Origin: Asaia bogorensis
GTDB lineage: Bacteria > Pseudomonadota > Alphaproteobacteria > Acetobacterales > Acetobacteraceae
Direction: 5' to 3'
Assembly: GCA_945868845.1 (NCBI GenBank)
Contig: CAMBMS010000001.1
Location: 1 to 64,000 of the forward strand
Length of the DNA: 64,000 nt
Positions 7,335 through 17,259 of the stretch are shown here, in pieces. The number at the start of each line of letters is the position of its first letter. The first letter of the stretch is position 1. Below the pieces are notes generated by a model, which saw nothing but the letters and a program-made list of their open reading frames with translations, ran no database searches and was not told where the DNA came from. Both the position numbers and the translations under genes were made by a program.

Positions 7335-9862
7335 CAGGAGCGCAGGGCGGCCAGGGCCGCGAAGGCGCCATTGGCTGGGACAGAAGCCAGACTCGATGTC
7401 GCGGACTCGGCGCGCCATTGGCGAACAGCCACTAGCATCGGCGGCGGCGGCGGGCCATGAAAACCAACCGCAAGGTCTTGCGGCACGATGAGACGAAACC
7501 CGAGCACGCGCAGCACGTCCGGCAGCGTCGTCGCCGCAATACCGAACCGGCCTGCCAGATTCGCCGGCAGGATGGCCGGCCCGCGCCGCGTGGCATGCGC
7601 CAACTCAGCCGCCACCTGCTCGGCGATGTCCAGACGAAGCAGTACGGATCCCGCGGCAACCCAGCCCATGGCAGCGGCAAAATCCGCTGTCCAGCCCGCC
7701 GGGTAGGCCATGCTGACCCGCCCGGGCGGGGCCAGCCGGGGCAAGGCGGCGGCATGCTGGATCGCCCAAAGCCGCGCCCGCAGTGCCATCGCACGCGGTT
7801 TCAGTAAGGCCGGGATAAACAGCGCGAACCGCCCGGCACGCACGCCCAGCGGCTTCAGCTTCATGCGTAATGGCGGCGTGATATCGACCTCAGTCGCGCC
7901 GTGAACCAGGCCCGCAGCTTCGCGGAGGCGATGCAGAATGCCGCGCAGCACGCCATCGGATGCAACGCGATCGCTGGCAGTAAAGAGCGGTAAGAGTTCC
8001 GCACGGATCAAGCCGTCGACATGGGTTTGCAAGCGCGCACGCACACGTTCGCGTAGCGAACCATCCAAGAATTCGCTGTCCAGGACGACCACCCGCGGCG
8101 CTAGTGATCCATGCCCGGCAATCAGCCGGGCGACGGGTTCAGCATCCCAGATAATTTCGTGCGTGTCAGTTAAAGTAAACGCTTCGCCACTGGCTGCTTC
8201 CAACATGGCGACACGCGAGAGAATCGTTTCGCGCAAGACCCGACGCGCGGCCCGCAGTACGAGTTTGCGGCTCTCACCCTCGCTCGTGGGATCTGGACGG
8301 AAGCGGAATCCGCCGATATGTCCGACCGGATGGCCTTCCACCACCACCTCGCCCTTGCGCGTCACGGCGGAGAGCAAGGCCTCGCCATCGCCCTCCTCCA
8401 ACTTGCGCATCAGATGCGCGGCACGGCGATCGACAAAGCGGCTCATTAGGCGTTCATGCAGCGCATCCGACAGCCGGTCTTCCACCTCGCGCGCCTGCGC
8501 CTGCCAGTACCCTGCCTCGCGCACCCAATCGGATCGCGCGGCGATATAGGTCCAGACGCGCACGCCAGCGAGGCGCTGCATCAAGGTATCGATATCGCCT
8601 TCGGATTTGTTCAGCAATGCAATATTACCGGCCAGCCAATCGGTCGGCACGAATTTATCGCGCGCGCTGTGGGCAAAGACGCGGGCGCAAAGCCGATTAT
8701 GCGTCTCATCAGCAAGCTTGCGGAAATCGGGGATCTGGCAGGCTTCCCAGAGTTTGCGCACCCGACGCATGGAATTCGCGTCACGCCTGATCTCCGGCTC
8801 GCGAATCAGCGCGACCAACGTCAGCAAATCCGATGCATCGTTGCCTTTGGCCAGGCCGGGCCTCTTCGACGCCGCGATCAAACTCTCAAACAGCGCATCC
8901 ACATGCGTGTAATCGAGATCGGAATTGCGCCAGCAGATTTGTTCCAGCCGCTCGAAACTATGCGTCTCCACAGCATCGACGATATCGGCCGGGATGGGCG
9001 GGCAATCGCCCGTCGTGCCGAACGTGCCGTCACGCATGCCGCGCCCGGCGCGCCCGGCAATCTGCGCCACCTCCGGCGCGGTGAGGCGACGCGGCCTGTG
9101 GCCGTCATGCTTACCAAGGCCGGCGAAGGCCACATGATCGACATCCATGTTCAGCCCCATCCCGATGGCATCCGTCGCCACCAGGAAATCCACCTCCTTC
9201 GCTTGATAGAGCGCCACCTGCGCGTTGCGCGTGCGTGGCGAAAGTCGGCCCATTACCACCGCGCAGCCACCGCGTCGACGGCGGATCAGCTCCGCGATCG
9301 CATAGACCTCGGCGGCCGAGAAGGCAACGATGGCACTGCGCGGCGGTAATTTGGTCAGCTTCGCCGCGCCGGCATGTTCCAGTTGCGACAGACGCGGTCG
9401 CGTCTCGATCTCCACTCCCGGCACCAGCCGGGACAGCAGCGAACGAATCGTCTCCGCGCCCAAAAACATTGTCTCCGATAGTCCCCGAGCATGCAGAAGG
9501 CGTTCCGTAAACACATGCCCGCGGTCGGGATCGGCACAGAGTTGAATTTCGTCCACCGCGATGAATTCGACCTCGCGATCCAGCGGCATCGCCTCCGCCG
9601 TGCAAGAGAACCAGCGCGCCTCCGCCGGCACGATTTTCTCCTCCCCCGTGATCAGGGCGACATGGCGCGCGCCCTTGCGCGCCACCATGCGGTCGTAATT
9701 CTCCCTCGCCAGCAGGCGGAGCGGAAAGCCAATAATCCCGGAACTGTGCGCCAGAAGGCGCTCAATCGCCAAATGCGTCTTGCCGGTATTGGTCGGCCCC
9801 AAGACCGCTTTCACCCGCGGCAAGAACCCGAATACCGACCTGGAACCCCCGACTACGGACAT
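7334..9862 (-). CDS. Suv3/MgpS-like superfamily 2 helicase
   Basis: 842 residues. Motif I is GPTNTGKTH (about residues 22-30), motif II DEIQ (104-107), and the C-terminal RecA-like half has LVATDAIGMGLNMD and QIAGRAGRG (motifs V and VI). DEIQ with GPTNTGKT is typical of the Suv3-type RNA helicase family, whose alphaproteobacterial members run 800-1100 residues. The likely role is RNA unwinding in decay or ribosome-related processing, by analogy with mitochondrial Suv3. The remaining C-terminal ~500 residues include the Suv3 C-terminal parts and a poorly conserved tail. The gene is translationally coupled to the downstream S4 protein, which fits a joint role on RNA. Confidence 0.88.
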   Translation of the reverse strand: MSVVGGSRSVFGFLPRVKAVLGPTNTGKTHLAIERLLAHSSGIIGFPLRLLARENYDRMVARKGARHVALITGEEKIVPAEARWFSCTAEAMPLDREVEFIAVDEIQLCADPDRGHVFTERLLHARGLSETMFLGAETIRSLLSRLVPGVEIETRPRLSQLEHAGAAKLTKLPPRSAIVAFSAAEVYAIAELIRRRRGGCAVVMGRLSPRTRNAQVALYQAKEVDFLVATDAIGMGLNMDVDHVAFAGLGKHDGHRPRRLTAPEVAQIAGRAGRGMRDGTFGTTGDCPPIPADIVDAVETHSFERLEQICWRNSDLDYTHVDALFESLIAASKRPGLAKGNDASDLLTLVALIREPEIRRDANSMRRVRKLWEACQIPDFRKLADETHNRLCARVFAHSARDKFVPTDWLAGNIALLNKSEGDIDTLMQRLAGVRVWTYIAARSDWVREAGYWQAQAREVEDRLSDALHERLMSRFVDRRAAHLMRKLEEGDGEALLSAVTRKGEVVVEGHPVGHIGGFRFRPDPTSEGESRKLVLRAARRVLRETILSRVAMLEAASGEAFTLTDTHEIIWDAEPVARLIAGHGSLAPRVVVLDSEFLDGSLRERVRARLQTHVDGLIRAELLPLFTASDRVASDGVLRGILHRLREAAGLVHGATEVDITPPLRMKLKPLGVRAGRFALFIPALLKPRAMALRARLWAIQHAAALPRLAPPGRVSMAYPAGWTADFAAAMGWVAAGSVLLRLDIAEQVAAELAHATRRGPAILPANLAGRFGIAATTLPDVLRVLGFRLIVPQDLAVGFHGPPPPPMLVAVRQWRAESATSSLASVPANGAFAALAALRS

Positions 9863-9921
9863 AACCCTATGCTCCTAGCCACCAATCCCAAATGCACGCC
9901 CAAGCCCGCGGTGGTAGTGGA

Positions 9922-11760
9922 TCAGGTCGCGAATTCCTGCACTAGGGCGGTAATCCGTTCGGAATCAATTTCTGCCATCACACGGTGGGCCAACTGGTCG
10001 CAGGCGACGATGTCCACGCCGCGAATACATTGCTTCACCCGCGGCACCGCGGAAGCATGCATGGAGAAGCTGCGCAGGCCGAGGCCCATCAGCAAGGGTA
10101 CTAATTTTGGATCGGCGGCGATTTCACCGCAGATGGAAACCGGGATATGCGCGCGCAGCGCAGCCTGGGTGGCGAACTGAACCAGGCGCAGCACCGCCGG
10201 ATGCAGCGGGTCGTATAACGCCGCCACATCGGCATCGCCACGATCCACGGCGAGCGTGTAGGCCGTCAGGTCATTGGTCCCCAGCGCGAAGAAATCTGCC
10301 GTCGCCGCCAGCACATCAGCCCCCAGCGCCGCACCAGGCGTCTCGATCATCACGCCGAGCGGGGGAAGCCGCTCGGGCAACCGTTCACCGCGCCGGCGCA
10401 GGCGCCGGGCGACGCGTTCATAAATATCACGCGCGGCGCGCAGCTCGGATGCGTTGGTCACCATCGGCAGCATCACGCGCACCGGGCCATGAGTAGCGGC
10501 GCGCAGAATGGCGGCGAACTGCGCTTCCAACAATTCCGGCGCGCGCAGCAACATGCGAATACCACGCAGGCCCATCGCCGGGTTGGTATCGGCGATTTCC
10601 GGCACCAACCCCTCGGCAGAGAGCGAGTCGATATCCTTCTCCCCACCCCAGTCCAGCACGCGGATGGTAACAGAATCGCCAGCCATCGCGTCTACTATCT
10701 GGCAGTAGGCTTCGGTCTGGGTGTCCTCGTCGGGCACGGTTTCGCGGTTCATGAACAAGAACTCGGTACGCAGCAGGCCAATACCTTGGGCGCCGGACTG
10801 GGCGATCAGCGGCAGTTCCATCGGCAATTCCAGATTGGCCTGCAATTCCACCATCGTGCCGTCCGTGGTTTCGGCGGCCAACCGACGCAGCTTGCCCAGC
10901 CGTTGGCGATCGCGCGCAAACGCGGTGGCGGCGCGGCGCGCGGCGGCCAGTCGGGCCGGCGAGGGATTGAGCACCACAACGCCCTCACTGCCATCCACCA
11001 CCACCAGATCGCCTGGCTGAATGGCCTGCGACAGACCCTGCACGCCAAGCACGGCTGGCACGCCGAGCGCGCGCAGCATGACCGAGGTGTGGCCCTCCAG
11101 CCCGCCCTCCTCGGTGGCGACACCGGCCAGCCGCGCCGGGTTCAGCAACGCGGCATCGGCGGGGCGCAAATATTCGCTGACCAGTACCGCACCCGCAGGC
11201 AGGGCGGAGAAACTGCGGAAAGGGGTGCGCGTCAGGTTGCGGATCAGGCGGCGACCGATCTCGCGCACTTCCTCGGCGCTGCGGCGCTGGCGGGCGCGTT
11301 CCTCGGCGCGCGCCGCGGGCATGGCGAGGATATTGCCCGCGATATCCTCGGCCTCCGCCAGCACGGCGCTTTCTGCGGATAGCAGAGTCTCGCCGATACG
11401 CCTGCGTGCCCCGCGCACCAGCCGCGAGGGGCCGAGCATGGCCAAGTAGGCATCCATCAGCGGCGCGATTTCCGCCTGGCTTTCCTCCGGCAGCACGGCT
11501 AGGCGAGCGCGCAGTTTCGTAAGCTGCTTGCGCGACTGCGCAATAGCGGCGTCCAGCCGTGCGCCTTCCGATCCCGACTCGGCAGCATGGATTTTCTGCC
11601 GCGTGATCACCGCCTCCGGCTCGACAGCGCTGAAAACCGCCCCGATACCGACGCCGGCGAAAACCGCGATGCCTTGGAACTGCCGTTCCGGCCGCGCCAC
11701 CGATCGCCCGTGCGGCCGCAATCTCAGGTGCTGCGGCGGTGGGGGATTAAGCCTGCTCAT
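9922..11760 (-). CDS. ptsI: phosphoenolpyruvate-protein phosphotransferase (PTS enzyme I)
   Basis: 612 residues. It transfers phosphate from PEP to HPr. The phospho-accepting His is in GGLEGHTSVMLRALGVPAVLG (H224; most enzymes I have GGRTSHTAI). The PEP-binding barrel shows GIGLLRTEFLFM, VRVMLPMVTN and the active-site CGEIAAD (usually CGEMAGD). There is no GAF domain, so it is not PtsP. The start overlaps the HPr stop by 14 nt. An N-terminal ~25 residues rich in Pro and Arg precede the first conserved strand. With the neighbouring HPr, EIIA and HprK it forms a regulatory phosphorelay. Confidence 0.92.
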   Translation of the reverse strand: MSRLNPPPPQHLRLRPHGRSVARPERQFQGIAVFAGVGIGAVFSAVEPEAVITRQKIHAAESGSEGARLDAAIAQSRKQLTKLRARLAVLPEESQAEIAPLMDAYLAMLGPSRLVRGARRRIGETLLSAESAVLAEAEDIAGNILAMPAARAEERARQRRSAEEVREIGRRLIRNLTRTPFRSFSALPAGAVLVSEYLRPADAALLNPARLAGVATEEGGLEGHTSVMLRALGVPAVLGVQGLSQAIQPGDLVVVDGSEGVVVLNPSPARLAAARRAATAFARDRQRLGKLRRLAAETTDGTMVELQANLELPMELPLIAQSGAQGIGLLRTEFLFMNRETVPDEDTQTEAYCQIVDAMAGDSVTIRVLDWGGEKDIDSLSAEGLVPEIADTNPAMGLRGIRMLLRAPELLEAQFAAILRAATHGPVRVMLPMVTNASELRAARDIYERVARRLRRRGERLPERLPPLGVMIETPGAALGADVLAATADFFALGTNDLTAYTLAVDRGDADVAALYDPLHPAVLRLVQFATQAALRAHIPVSICGEIAADPKLVPLLMGLGLRSFSMHASAVPRVKQCIRGVDIVACDQLAHRVMAEIDSERITALVQEFAT

Positions 11761-12049
11761 CGAACCCCGCTTCTACGAGCCCGACCAGGGCATCCAGCGC
11801 CTCCTTGGCGTCCCAGCCTTCCACGCGGATCTCGATCTGCGTGCCTTGCCCGGCGCCCAGCATCATCAGCCCCATGATGGAGCGCGCGGAGACGTCCTGG
11901 CCGTCGCGGATGACATCGACCGAAGCGCCAAAGCGTTCTGCCATGGTGACAAACTTAGCAGCGGCGCGGGCATGCAGGCCACGGCGATTGGGAATGGTCA
12001 CGATCCGACTGAGCGCCGGGCCGGCATAGTCGCCGGCGGGCGGCGTCAC
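11747..12049 (-). CDS. ptsH: phosphocarrier protein HPr
   Basis: 100 residues. The catalytic His is in NRRGLHARAAAKFV (H26, equivalent to His15 of E. coli HPr). The regulatory Ser, target of HPr kinase, is in ARSIMGLMML (S57, equivalent to Ser46). About 11 residues precede the usual HPr start. The ATG at 12049 overlaps the EIIA stop by 4 nt (ATGA). With hprK in the same cluster, the conserved Ser suggests that HPr is phosphorylated at two sites, integrating PEP and ATP signals. Confidence 0.94.
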   Translation of the reverse strand: MTPPAGDYAGPALSRIVTIPNRRGLHARAAAKFVTMAERFGASVDVIRDGQDVSARSIMGLMMLGAGQGTQIEIRVEGWDAKEALDALVGLVEAGFDEQA

Positions 12050-12468
12050 TTATAGGATCCGTTGGTTTTATTGGGGCTCAGCACATGCGACGCGGCGGCG
12101 ATATATTTCCGTCCCGCATCCTGCGCGCACGCCACCGCCTCGCCGAGTGGCTGGTTTGACCGCACCTTGGCGAGTTTCACCAACATGGGCAGATTGACCC
12201 CGGCTATGACTTCCACGCCCGCGCGATCCATCAGTGAAATGGCAAGGTTCGACGGCGTGCCGCCAAACATGTCGGTCAGCAGCACCACGCCATCCCCGGT
12301 ATCGCAGCTTTTGATGCAGGCTTCGATTTCGGCGCGCCGGCTGTCCATATTGTCATCGGGGCCGATGCAGACCGTGCCGACGTTACGCTGCACACCCACA
12401 ACATGTTCCATCGCCAGGCGCAGCTCCTCCGCCAGGCGGCCATGGGTAACCAGGACCATACCGATCAT
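12046..12468 (-). CDS. PTS EIIA component, mannose family
   Basis: 140 residues with the EIIA-Man fold: MIGMVLVTHGRLAEEL carries the phosphorylated His9, and LLTDMFGGTPSNLA is the conserved second motif. In alphaproteobacteria this protein (often called PtsM or ManX-like) accepts phosphate from HPr but has no EIIB/EIIC partner, acting as a sensor of PTS flux. No EIIB or EIIC gene occurs anywhere in this window. It overlaps ptsH by 4 nt and lies 80 nt downstream of rapZ. Confidence 0.92.
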   Translation of the reverse strand: MIGMVLVTHGRLAEELRLAMEHVVGVQRNVGTVCIGPDDNMDSRRAEIEACIKSCDTGDGVVLLTDMFGGTPSNLAISLMDRAGVEVIAGVNLPMLVKLAKVRSNQPLGEAVACAQDAGRKYIAAASHVLSPNKTNGSYK

Positions 12469-12548
12469 GATGTGGTGTGGCTCATGCGGGACGCACGGGT
12501 CCGGGCGGACAAACGGTGATGGGGGGGGGAACCGGTCATGATGTGGTC

Positions 12549-13523
12549 TCAGGCCTCCTGTGCCTGATGCGGCGGCGACAGCGGAGCGTTAAGATCGTGT
12601 TCCTGCCGTGAGTCGGCGCGAGAGTCCATGCCCCTTGCTGTACCCCCAGACATTCCCTCCCGGTCGAGTTCACGGTGGGTGGCGAGCACATTCCAGTTAG
12701 CCCCGCGAAGACGTCGGGTCAGTTCGTCCACCAGATGCACCGAGCGATGCCGCCCGCCAGTGCAGCCAATGGCTATGGTGGCGTATTTTTTACCCTCTTG
12801 AAGGAAACGCGGCAAGAGCAGGGCGAGCAATCCATCCATGCGAACCAGGAAGGCCTCGTAATCCGGGTCTGCTCGGACATAAGCCGCCACCGCCGGATCC
12901 AGCCCGGTGCGGGGGCGTAATACACGGTCATAGTGAGGATTTCGTAAAAATCGCACATCGAACACCATATCCGCCTCGCGCGGCAGACCCGCGGGAAAGG
13001 CGAAGGAGATCATTGTCAGCGCCAGGCCCGCCTGGCCGGCGACTTCGGCCGTGGGGCCAAAATGCGCCTCCACGGTGCGGCGTAGCCCCGCCAAGGATAG
13101 GTCGGAGGTATCGATTAGAAGATCCGCCGCCGCCCGCAACGGCGCGACCAGGGCGCGCTCCGCCGCGACCCCGTCGCCAACCCGACCTTGCGGAGCCAGC
13201 GGGTGGCGGCGGCGAGTTTCGGTAAAGCGACGCAGCAGGATTTCGTCGCGTGCCTCGGCGAACACCAGCTCCAGCCGGGGGCCCACTTGCGCACGCAGCC
13301 GGCTCAACAAGGCCAACATATGCGCAGCATCGAAGCCACGAGTGCGGCAATCCACGCCAATGGCCAGACCACCCTCCGGGCGCCCGGCCAAGGTTTCGAT
13401 CAGATTGAGCGGCGGATTATCCACCGCCTCGAACCCTAGATCCTCCAGCGCACGCAAAACCGACGCCTTGCCGCCACCGGACAGGCCCGTGACCAGCACA
13501 ACAGGGCGCGGATCAGCGTTCAT
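12549..13523 (-). CDS. rapZ: RNase adapter protein RapZ
   Basis: 324 residues from the ATG at 13523, which overlaps the hprK stop by 4 nt (ATGA). An N-terminal P-loop reads GLSGGGKAS (residues 13-21; usually GLSGAGKS), followed by [14 protein letters not shown]. The C-terminal domain has FVIxxGCTGGxHRSV-type sequence ([19 protein letters not shown]), the glucosamine-6-phosphate-sensing part in E. coli RapZ. RapZ family members bind small RNAs and RNase E or work with regulators of cell-envelope precursor synthesis. Position beside hprK/ptsH is conserved in proteobacteria. The last ~35 residues after VLATHRELD are not conserved. Confidence 0.93.
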   Translation of the reverse strand: MNADPRPVVLVTGLSGGGKASVLRALEDLGFEAVDNPPLNLIETLAGRPEGGLAIGVDCRTRGFDAAHMLALLSRLRAQVGPRLELVFAEARDEILLRRFTETRRRHPLAPQGRVGDGVAAERALVAPLRAAADLLIDTSDLSLAGLRRTVEAHFGPTAEVAGQAGLALTMISFAFPAGLPREADMVFDVRFLRNPHYDRVLRPRTGLDPAVAAYVRADPDYEAFLVRMDGLLALLLPRFLQEGKKYATIAIGCTGGRHRSVHLVDELTRRLRGANWNVLATHRELDREGMSGGTARGMDSRADSRQEHDLNAPLSPPHQAQEA

Positions 13524-13942
13524 GCGGCGAAAGCCCCGGCGAGCTGCTCGGTACGGCCGAGGATACAATCCAGTGCCAGCGCCACCCGCTCCGGAGCCGA
13601 GATCAGGTTGGGGTCCAGGCGCAACAGGGGAATATCCAGCAGCTGATGGCGTGCCGGCTCCGGCAGTCGCGTGGTGGCCGCCGTGAGTTCTACCGCCAGA
13701 ACCAGCCGCGCTTCCGGCATATAAGGCAGACGCACAATACCCAGCTCGCGCACTTCCAACAGCCCGGCCAGCGCCGGAACGGGACGCGCCAACAGTCCGA
13801 AAATCTCCACCCGATCATCGGCCACCAACGCAAACCCGCGCGACAGCAGGCGGAGCAACAGGTCGGACTTGCCCGAACCCGCCGGCCCGGTCAGCAGCAC
13901 GCCCATGCCCTCGCGGGCGACACAGCTTGCATGAATGTTCAT
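13520..13942 (-). CDS. hprK: HPr kinase/phosphorylase, short alphaproteobacterial type
   Basis: 140 residues from the ATG at 13942; the long in-frame upstream extension would run into the divergent dehydratase and is not family-like. Motifs are MNIHASCVA (the catalytic His), the P-loop GPAGSGKSD (residues 19-27), LVADDRVEI with the acidic catalytic site, and a C-terminal PLLRLDP end. The protein lacks the ~130-residue N-terminal domain of Firmicute HprK, as is normal for alphaproteobacteria. It phosphorylates and dephosphorylates the Ser of HPr. It is first in the operon hprK-rapZ-EIIA-ptsH-ptsI; the promoter should be in the 78-nt gap to 14021. Confidence 0.92.
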   Translation of the reverse strand: MNIHASCVAREGMGVLLTGPAGSGKSDLLLRLLSRGFALVADDRVEIFGLLARPVPALAGLLEVRELGIVRLPYMPEARLVLAVELTAATTRLPEPARHQLLDIPLLRLDPNLISAPERVALALDCILGRTEQLAGAFAA

Positions 13943-14020
13943 GTTGTCCCGACTTTGCGTCCGCGTTGGTGAAAAAGGAAGATGGTTGTCGCGTGTCGCC
14001 GCGCGTGCCAGCGTCCACGC

Positions 14021-14950
14021 ATGATCGAACGCGTCACCATCGAAAAGGCCGCCGCCCGTATCATGGGCCGTGTGCGCCATACGCCTGTAATGCGTTTGAA
14101 CGCGGAGGAATTCGGGCTCTCCTGCCACGTCGTGCTGAAACTAGAGTTGTTGCAGCACACCGGCAGTTTCAAGCCGCGCGGCGCCTTTAATCGCATGCTC
14201 TCCACCGACCTTCCCCCAGCCGGCGTGATCGCGGCCTCCGGCGGCAATCACGGCGCGGCGGTGGCCTACGCGGCGCGCGCTTTGGGCGTGCGGGCGGAAA
14301 TCTTCGTCCCCGACGCCACGCCGCAAACCAAGCTCGACCGCATCGCTGGCTACGGTGCAAGCGTGATGCGTAGCGGCGCGATGTATAGCGAGGCGCTGGA
14401 GGCCTCCCGCATCCGCCAGCGCGCAACCGGCGCGCTGGAAATCCATGCCTACGATCATGACGACATTCTCGCCGGCCAGGGTACGATCGGGCGAGAGCTG
14501 GAAGCGGACACACCCGAAATTTCCCACCTCCTCGTCGCCACCGGCGGTGGCGGCCTAATCGGTGGCATCGCCGCCTGGTTTTCTTCGCGGATCCAGGTGA
14601 TCAGCGTCGAACCCGAGGGTTGCCCAGGTTTGCACAACGCTCTGGCAGCCGGAAAACCCGTCCCCGCCCCTGTCGGTGGCCTCGCCGCCGACGCGCTGGG
14701 TGCGCGACAGGTGGGCGAGCGTATGTTCCCCATCGCTCGTCAACATGTCGCGCGCGCGGTGTTGGTCTCCGACGACGCTATCCGCGTCGCCCAGCGCACG
14801 CTGTGGGAACAGTACCGCCTTATCGCCGAACCTGGCGGTGCCACCGCCCTGGCCGCACTGCTATCCGGTGCCTTGGTCGCCCCCGTAGGCGCCACTGTCG
14901 GCGTGCTTGTCTGCGGCGCTAACACCGATCCCTCGAAGGCCCTGTCATGA
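14021..14950 (+). CDS. PLP-dependent threonine/serine dehydratase
   Basis: 309 residues, fold type II. The PLP Lys is in [15 protein letters not shown] (K51), the substrate loop is [15 protein letters not shown], and the phosphate-binding glycine loop is [11 protein letters not shown]. No ACT regulatory domain follows, so it resembles the catabolic (TdcB-type) or serine/threonine dehydratases. It would make 2-oxobutyrate or pyruvate plus ammonia; serine racemase activity is an alternative. The start is chosen as [10 protein letters not shown] because the upstream extension is Arg-rich and unlike the family. The ATGA overlap with the following hydratase gene indicates an operon. Confidence 0.87.
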   Translation: MIERVTIEKAAARIMGRVRHTPVMRLNAEEFGLSCHVVLKLELLQHTGSFKPRGAFNRMLSTDLPPAGVIAASGGNHGAAVAYAARALGVRAEIFVPDATPQTKLDRIAGYGASVMRSGAMYSEALEASRIRQRATGALEIHAYDHDDILAGQGTIGRELEADTPEISHLLVATGGGGLIGGIAAWFSSRIQVISVEPEGCPGLHNALAAGKPVPAPVGGLAADALGARQVGERMFPIARQHVARAVLVSDDAIRVAQRTLWEQYRLIAEPGGATALAALLSGALVAPVGATVGVLVCGANTDPSKALS

Positions 14951-15750
14951 CCGAAGACCCACCTGTCAAACTCTCCATCAGCCGGCGTGGCGTCGCCACC
15001 GTCACCCTGAACCGCCCGCGCGTCGGCAACGCCTATAACGAGGCAATGCTGCACGTGCTGATTGGCAGCTTGTGCAAACTCGCCGCCAACCCCAGGGTCC
15101 GCGCTCTGGTGATCCGCGGCGCGGGAAAACATTTCCAGGCCGGGGCCGATATCAACTGGCTGAACGAAGTCACTGACTACCCGCCGCAACGCAATTACGA
15201 TGCCTCCGTGGCCACCACGCGCGCGATGCAGATGCTGAACGAATTTCCCAAACCCACCATCGCGATCATCCATGGCGGCTGCTTCGGCGGCGGCGTCGGC
15301 ATCGCCTGCTGCGTCGATGTCGCGTTCTGCACGCCCGACGCCATTTTCGGCGTTTCCGAAGTGCGCGTCGGCGTCGCCCCCACGCCCATCTCCACCTACA
15401 TGATCGGCGCCATCGGCCTGCGCCAAACCCGGCGATATGCCCTGACCGGCGAACGTTTCGACGCCACAGAAGCTTGCCGTATCGGCCTAGTGCATGAGGT
15501 GGTGGCGGCAGAAGCCATGGAACCCAAGCTCGCCGCCGTGTTGGACGCGATCTTCCTAAACGGCCCCGGCGCCATGGCCGTGACCAAGGACTCCTTCCTC
15601 GGTGCTAATAACCTGAAACTCACAGATCGCGAGATTGCGCTCCTCGCCCATGAAGGCTGGATGCAACGCCACTCCGCCGAAGGCCACGAAGGCACCGCCG
15701 CCTTCCGCGAAAAGCGCATACCGTCCTGGTATATGGCACCAAGAAAATAG
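14947..15750 (+). CDS. enoyl-CoA hydratase/isomerase family protein
   Basis: 267 residues of crotonase fold. The CoA-binding oxyanion parts are FQAGADINWL (about 61-70) and HGGCFGGGVGIACCVDVAFC (about 105-124). A conserved active-site Glu lies in FGVSEVRVGVAPTPIS. The sequence is closest in style to enoyl-CoA or methylglutaconyl-CoA hydratases, but the exact substrate is not readable. It overlaps the dehydratase by 4 nt, suggesting that the 2-oxo acid product and a CoA-dependent step belong to one amino-acid breakdown route. Confidence 0.85.
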   Translation: MTEDPPVKLSISRRGVATVTLNRPRVGNAYNEAMLHVLIGSLCKLAANPRVRALVIRGAGKHFQAGADINWLNEVTDYPPQRNYDASVATTRAMQMLNEFPKPTIAIIHGGCFGGGVGIACCVDVAFCTPDAIFGVSEVRVGVAPTPISTYMIGAIGLRQTRRYALTGERFDATEACRIGLVHEVVAAEAMEPKLAAVLDAIFLNGPGAMAVTKDSFLGANNLKLTDREIALLAHEGWMQRHSAEGHEGTAAFREKRIPSWYMAPRK

Positions 15751-15756
15751 CTGTCC

Positions 15757-17259
15757 CTACTCGTGGAAGGCTTCCTCACGCTTCTTGCGCACCGAGGGGG
15801 CGATGACCAGGATCAGCAGCGCCACCGAGGCGATTAGTAAGCCAAGGCTGATCGGGCGGGTAACGAACGTCATCGGATCGCCACGCGACATCACCATGGC
15901 ACGGCGGAGATTTTCTTCCATCATTGGCCCCAGCACGAAGCCCAGCAGCAGCGGCGCCGCCTCGAACCCCAGCTTGACGAACAGGTAGCCGATGACCCCG
16001 AAAAATGCAGTGAAATACACATCCACTACGGCATTGTTCAGACTGTAGATACCGATAGCGCAGAACACCACCACCGCCGGGAACAGATAGTCGTATGGCA
16101 CGCGCAGCAGCCTGATCCAGATACCGACCAGCGGCAGATTAATGATGAGCAGCATCAAATTGCCGATCCACATGCTGACGATGATGCCCCAAAACAGACT
16201 TGGCTGCTTTTCCATCACCTGCGGGCCGGGCGTGATGCCTTGGATCATCATCGCGCCGATCATCAGCGCCATCACCGCATTGGAGGGGATGCCGAGGGTC
16301 AACATGGGAATGAAGGAGGCCTGCGCGGCGGCATTGTTCGCCGCTTCCGGCGCCGCCACCCCCTCGATCGCGCCCGTGCCAAAGCGGCTGGGGTCCTTGG
16401 CGATCTTTTTTTCCAAGGTATAGGCGCTGAACGAAGCCAGCACCGCGCCACCACCCGGCAAAATGCCCAGGAACGTACCGACGGCGGTGCCGCGCAGTAC
16501 CGCGCGCCATGATGCGGCGATGTCGGCACGGGACGGAATGAGGCTGTCCACCTTGGCGATCTCGTCACGCCCATGCCGGGCGGTCCGTTCCAGATTGGAC
16601 ATGATCTCAGCGATACCGAACAGGCCGAGCGAGACGGTGACGAAGCCGATGCCGTCGGACAAGGCCTGCACCCCGAAAGTAAAGCGGCCATGGCCTGAGG
16701 TGACGTCCAGCCCGATCAGCCCCATCAGTAGGCCGAGAATGATCATCGCCACCGCCTTTAGGATGGAACCGGAGGCGAGCACCACCGCTCCCACAAGGCC
16801 GAATAGCATCAACGAAAAATATTCCGCCGCGCCGAATTGCTGCGCTACCTTGGCCAGCGGCGGGCCGGCCAGCACGATCGTCACGGTGGCGACGCAGCCG
16901 GCGAAGAACGAACCCAGTGCGGCGATAGCCAGCGCCGAGCCCGCGCGGCCCTGCTTCGCCATCTGATGCCCATCGAGCGCCGTGACGACGGAGGAGGACT
17001 CGCCGGGTACGTTGATCAGAATGGCAGTCGTGGAGCCGCCATATTGCGCGCCATAGAAAATGCCGGCGAGCATGATCAGCGCGCCTTCCGGCGGTAGGGT
17101 GAAGGTAATGGGCAGCAACATCGCCACCGTGGCGAGCGGACCGATGCCCGGCAGCACGCCAACCAAAGTGCCGAACAGCGCGCCCAGGAAGCAATAGAAC
17201 AGGTTGTTCAGCGTGCCCGCGACTGAGAAGCCAAGGGCAAGATTAGCGAAGAGCTCCAT
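15757..17259 (-). CDS. tctA: tripartite tricarboxylate transporter, large membrane subunit TctA
   Basis: 500 residues, highly hydrophobic with about 11-12 membrane segments. Family signatures are GTLVGVLPGIGPLATVAML, FYGAQYGGSTTAILINVPGE, and the second-half counterpart LGILPGGGAVLASFSAYTLEKK. It is the sodium/proton-driven carboxylate permease channel. The start MELFANL at 17259 overlaps the tctB stop by one base, which fits the family length better than an ATG 21 nt upstream. The last ~20 residues are charged and cytoplasmic. Genes run tctC-tctB-tctA. Confidence 0.93.
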   Translation of the reverse strand: MELFANLALGFSVAGTLNNLFYCFLGALFGTLVGVLPGIGPLATVAMLLPITFTLPPEGALIMLAGIFYGAQYGGSTTAILINVPGESSSVVTALDGHQMAKQGRAGSALAIAALGSFFAGCVATVTIVLAGPPLAKVAQQFGAAEYFSLMLFGLVGAVVLASGSILKAVAMIILGLLMGLIGLDVTSGHGRFTFGVQALSDGIGFVTVSLGLFGIAEIMSNLERTARHGRDEIAKVDSLIPSRADIAASWRAVLRGTAVGTFLGILPGGGAVLASFSAYTLEKKIAKDPSRFGTGAIEGVAAPEAANNAAAQASFIPMLTLGIPSNAVMALMIGAMMIQGITPGPQVMEKQPSLFWGIIVSMWIGNLMLLIINLPLVGIWIRLLRVPYDYLFPAVVVFCAIGIYSLNNAVVDVYFTAFFGVIGYLFVKLGFEAAPLLLGFVLGPMMEENLRRAMVMSRGDPMTFVTRPISLGLLIASVALLILVIAPSVRKKREEAFHE

